From contig NZ_BMVO01000002.1 of the NCBI RefSeq assembly GCF_014650755.1, positions 394,370 to 458,369 of the forward strand: a stretch of 64,000 nucleotides of DNA, written 5' to 3'. Made by a program: the position numbers and the translations under genes. A model generated the notes under the pieces. It saw only the letters and a program-made list of their open reading frames with translations, was not told where the DNA came from and did not search any database. The stretch's first letter is position 1. Each line of letters opens with the position of its first letter. The DNA comes from Streptomyces chryseus. GTDB taxonomy: Bacteria > Actinomycetota > Actinomycetes > Streptomycetales > Streptomycetaceae. Shown here one piece after another: positions 61,319 through 64,000 of the stretch.

Positions 61319-62989
61319 TCACTCGCCGGACAGCACCGTCTGCGCGGCCGCCCGCGCCTCGTCGGCGGTGTCCGTGGCACGCGCCGCGGCGGCCGCCCGC
61401 TCGCACTGGGCGAGCGTGTGCTTCGCCAGCGTCGCGCGGACATAAGGAATGGCCTTCGCGCCCATCGACAGGGAGGTGACACCCAGGCCCGTCAGCACGC
61501 AGGCGAGCAGCGGATCGGCTGCGGCCTCACCACACACGCCACAGCTCTTGCCCTCGGCCTTGGCGGCGTCGGCAGAGGCCGCCACCAGGTCGAGCAGCGC
61601 CGGCTGCCACGGGTCCTGCAGCCGCGACACCGCACCGACCTGCCGGTCCGCGGCGAACGTGTACTGCGCCAGGTCGTTCGTCCCCAGCGAAAGGAACTCG
61701 ACCTCCTGCAGGACCGAGCGCGCCCGCAGCGCGGCAGACGGGATCTCGACCATCGCACCGAACTTCGCCCGCAGCCCGGCGGCACGGCACGCGTCGGCGA
61801 AGGCCTTGGCATCCGTACGGTCCGCGACCATCGGCGCCATGACCTCGAGGTACACCGGCAGGCCCTCGACCGCCTTCGCGAGCGCCGTCAGCTGCGTACG
61901 CAGCACGTCCGGGTGGTCGAGCAGCGACCGCAGTCCCCGCACACCGAGCGCCGGGTTCGGCTCCTCGGCCGGCGTCAGGAAGTCGAGCGGCTTGTCCGCG
62001 CCCGCGTCCAGCACCCGCACCACCACACGGCCCTCGGGGAACGCCTCAAGAACCTTGCGGTACGCCTCGACCTGCTTCTCCTCCGACGGGGCCTGCTTGC
62101 TGTCGTCGAGGAACAGGAACTCCGTACGGAACAGACCGACACCCTCGGCGCCCGCCTCGACCGCGGCCGGCACATCGGCGGGACCGCCGATGTTGGCGAG
62201 CAGCGGCACCTTGTGACCGTCGGACGTCGCACCGGGCCCGGTAGACGCCGAGAGCGCCGCCCTGCGCGCGGCGGCGGCGGCCTCGAGCTCCGCGCGCTTC
62301 TCGGCGGTGGGCTCGACGAAGATCTCACCCGTGCTGCCGTCCACGGCGACGACCGTGCCCTCGGCCAGCTCGCCGGCGCCCGGCAGAGCGACCACGGCGG
62401 GCACACCGAGCGCCCGCGCGAGAATCGCGCTGTGGCTGGTCGGCCCGCCTTCCTCGGTCACGAAGCCCAGCACCAGCGTCGGGTCGAGCAGCGCTGTATC
62501 GGCGGGAGCGAGATCCCGCGCGATCAGCACGTACGGCTCGTCGCTGTCCGGCACACCGGGCATCGGCACGCCCAGCAGCCGCGCGACGATACGGTTCCGC
62601 ACGTCGTCCAGGTCGGCGACACGCCCCGCCAGGTACTCGCCGGCGTTGGCCAGCAGCGCTCGGTAGGCGGCGAAGGCGTCGTACACCCCGCGCTCGGCCG
62701 TGCTGCCGACCGCGATGCGCCGTTCCACATCGGCCATCAGCTCGGGATCCTGCGCCATCATGGCCTGCGCCTCGAGCACGTGCTGTGCCTCGCCGCCGGC
62801 CAGGTTGCCGCGCGCAATCAGGTCGGCGGCCACAGCTTCCACGGCCTGGCGGGCGCGCCCCTGTTCGCGCCCCGCCTCTTCCGCGGGAATCTGCTTGGCC
62901 GGCGGCTCGAGAACCGCCGTGCCCATGTGCCGCACCTCGCCGATCGCCACACCGTGACTCACGCCGACGCCTCGCAGCGTTGTCTCCAT
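61319..62989 (-). CDS. ptsI: PTS enzyme I (PtsI)
   Basis: A 556-residue enzyme I of the phosphotransferase system, start ATG 62989. The phosphorylated His186 is in GGPTSHSAILARALG. The C-terminal half carries the PEP-binding motif LFRTEFLF and GTNDLAQYTFAADR, followed by CGVCGEAAADP with the catalytic Cys. It passes phosphate from PEP to HPr. The length is normal. Gene order crr-ptsI matches the S. coelicolor pair. Confidence 0.96.
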   Translation of the reverse strand: METTLRGVGVSHGVAIGEVRHMGTAVLEPPAKQIPAEEAGREQGRARQAVEAVAADLIARGNLAGGEAQHVLEAQAMMAQDPELMADVERRIAVGSTAERGVYDAFAAYRALLANAGEYLAGRVADLDDVRNRIVARLLGVPMPGVPDSDEPYVLIARDLAPADTALLDPTLVLGFVTEEGGPTSHSAILARALGVPAVVALPGAGELAEGTVVAVDGSTGEIFVEPTAEKRAELEAAAAARRAALSASTGPGATSDGHKVPLLANIGGPADVPAAVEAGAEGVGLFRTEFLFLDDSKQAPSEEKQVEAYRKVLEAFPEGRVVVRVLDAGADKPLDFLTPAEEPNPALGVRGLRSLLDHPDVLRTQLTALAKAVEGLPVYLEVMAPMVADRTDAKAFADACRAAGLRAKFGAMVEIPSAALRARSVLQEVEFLSLGTNDLAQYTFAADRQVGAVSRLQDPWQPALLDLVAASADAAKAEGKSCGVCGEAAADPLLACVLTGLGVTSLSMGAKAIPYVRATLAKHTLAQCERAAAAARATDTADEARAAAQTVLSGE

Positions 62990-63078
62990 CTCACCGTCTC
63001 CGATAGTTGCGACGGGGACCCTGTCCAGTCCCCCCGCGATGAATGTCGTACCCGTGGCCGCTCTTTACGGCGCCGACG

Positions 63079-63528
63079 TCACTCCCAGCTGAAGAGCGGC
63101 TCGCCGGCCTTCACGTCGCCGTCCTCGACGAGGTCGACGAGGGAGTCGGCGGTCGCCTCGAGCGCGACGATCGGGCACACCGGCGACTTGCCGGCCTCCT
63201 CGACGGCGGCCGGGTTCCAGCGCACGATCGCCTGGCCGCGCGTCACCGTGTCCCCCTTGTTGACGAGCAACTCGAAGCCTTCACCATTGAGCTGCACGGT
63301 GTCGATGCCCAGGTGCGTCAGAACGCCGTGCCCCTGGCCGTCGACCACGACGTACGCGTGGGGGTGCAGGGAGACGATGACTCCGTCGACGGGGGCGACA
63401 GCCTCCGACGGCTCACGCACGGGGTCGATCGCGGTGCCGGGACCGACCATCGCCCCGGAGAACACGGGGTCGGGGACTGCGGCGAGTCCGATGGCGCGTC
63501 CGGCAAGCGGGGACGTCACGCTGGTCAT
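63079..63528 (-). CDS. crr: PTS EIIA-glucose-type protein (Crr)
   Basis: A 149-residue EIIA of the glucose type, ATG 63528 with GGGAGG at 6 bases; a longer frame to 63570 lacks an RBS. The phosphoryl-accepting His72 is in HGVLTHLGIDTV, and His57 (LHPHAYVV) is the partner that stabilises it. It receives phosphate from HPr for delivery to sugar permeases (N-acetylglucosamine in S. coelicolor). The same operon continues with ptsI after 89 bases. Confidence 0.96.
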   Translation of the reverse strand: MTSVTSPLAGRAIGLAAVPDPVFSGAMVGPGTAIDPVREPSEAVAPVDGVIVSLHPHAYVVVDGQGHGVLTHLGIDTVQLNGEGFELLVNKGDTVTRGQAIVRWNPAAVEEAGKSPVCPIVALEATADSLVDLVEDGDVKAGEPLFSWE

Positions 63529-63762
63529 GAGGGGCCTCCCAGGGGTGGAGAGTTCGTGTGCCGCCGTCACTACCTGTCCAGGACGGCGTACTGTTGAGAA
63601 GGGTAAGTGACGATAAGTCCCAGTTCCGCCCGAGACGTCACGCTTGGCGGACCTAGGGGTGCACCGGCAACGGTTTGCCTCGTCTGCTGGAGCGATGTAC
63701 TCTCGTAGTCCTGCCTGACACCAGCACGCACTCCGTTGTGGGTAGCGGGTCGGCAGCTTCCG

Positions 63763-63778
63763 ACAGGTCTAAACCATA
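63763..63778. promoter_or_regulatory. dre-like site (candidate DasR operator)
   Basis: ACAGGTCTAAACCATA matches the DasR consensus core TGGTCTAGACCA with two mismatches. It lies 235 bases upstream of crr. DasR controls crr-ptsI in S. coelicolor. The distance is large and the site also lies close to the rRNA promoters, so the assignment is tentative. Confidence 0.35.
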
Positions 63779-63815
63779 TCCCTTATCTGAGCTTCCGCAT
63801 GCCTGCGGAGCGCTG

Positions 63816-64000
63816 GTCGGGGAAGCGGAAAAGGACTGATAGAGTCGGAATCGCCGGAAAGGGAAACGCGAAAGCGAAGAACTGGAAAGCATCGAGGAAG
63901 TCGGACACGAAAGAGTCTGATAGAGTCGGGAACACGAAATGTCGAACGAAAGCCCGGAGGAAAGCCCGAGAGGGTGAGTACAAAGGAAGCGTCCGTTCCT
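63816..64000 (+). promoter_or_regulatory. rRNA operon promoters and leader (5' of 16S rRNA)
   Basis: CTGATAGAGTCGG occurs twice (63836-63848 and 63917-63929), each carrying a TAGAGT -10 element, as in tandem Streptomyces rrn promoters. No good -35 is visible, as in some rrn promoters. The sequence then becomes AG-rich and ends GAGTACAAAGGAAGCGTCCG, which I recognise as the leader preceding 16S rRNA. The 16S gene itself lies beyond the right edge. The gap from crr (63529) to here holds no gene. Confidence 0.82.

Noticed and set aside
63653..63892. 79-aa minus-strand ORF near the right edge
   Set aside because: Ser/Phe-rich translation of rRNA promoter and leader DNA; not coding.
1..64000. CRISPR arrays, tRNA genes, transposons and prophage
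   Set aside because: No regularly spaced repeats, cloverleaf with a TTC-containing T-arm, transposase or phage structural genes were seen on either strand.

Overview
The window is chromosomal DNA from a Streptomyces or a very close relative. It is strongly GC-rich with G/C-ending codons, and it carries several genes typical of the genus: rbpA, the sporulation pair smeA-sffA, a cvnABCD conservon, DUF6230/DUF6114 membrane proteins and a crr-ptsI pair. From memory, the block from the polyprenol-phosphate mannose synthase (15.7 kb) to crr (63.5 kb) resembles in content and order the S. coelicolor SCO1423-to-SCO1390 region. That correspondence was not checked.

Layout. 0-13 kb: two CNNM/CBS membrane proteins (the first cut by the window edge), an AAA+ ATPase with a TPR-like N-terminus, a uridine-kinase-like protein, a Tat-exported C39-like peptidase, a DUF6230-DUF6114 pair divergent from a TetR regulator, an acyl-CoA dehydrogenase, and a two-gene unit with a phosphotransferase. 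13-24 kb: Lrp/AsnC regulator, amidohydrolase, a 500-base structured intergenic region, ppm1-like synthase, FxsA, a long bidirectional terminator, rbpA with a textbook SigR promoter, an UMF1-type MFS protein, GDPD, a YczE-type membrane protein divergent from a MocR regulator, and sffA-smeA. 24-38 kb: ankyrin and HEAT-repeat proteins, then a tightly coupled operon of two GT4 glycosyltransferases, an SGNH hydrolase and a 1202-aa OPLAH-type oxoprolinase. It converges on a second, bacterial-type oxoprolinase operon (pxpABC plus an MFS transporter) that is divergent from a GntR regulator.

38-46 kb is the most interesting region: a kleisin-like, KITE-like and 1632-aa SMC-like gene set resembling MukBEF/MksBEF/Wadjet condensins but without the JetD/MksG nuclease gene. 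A 58-aa ORF is coupled by 4-base overlaps between the first two genes. 47-51 kb is the cvnABCD conservon. 51-54 kb holds a glycerol module with intact glpF and a frameshifted glpK. 54-61 kb: DUF962, a VanX-like dipeptidase, a NUDIX hydrolase, a GH31-family protein that seems to lack its catalytic acids, acetoacetyl-CoA synthetase and a conserved hypothetical gene. 61-63.5 kb: ptsI and crr, the general PTS phosphorelay. The last ~170 bases look like the promoter and leader of a ribosomal RNA operon whose 16S gene lies beyond the right edge.

No tRNA, CRISPR array, insertion sequence or prophage was seen. Most of the window reads as core-chromosome housekeeping, membrane, regulatory and carbon-use genes.
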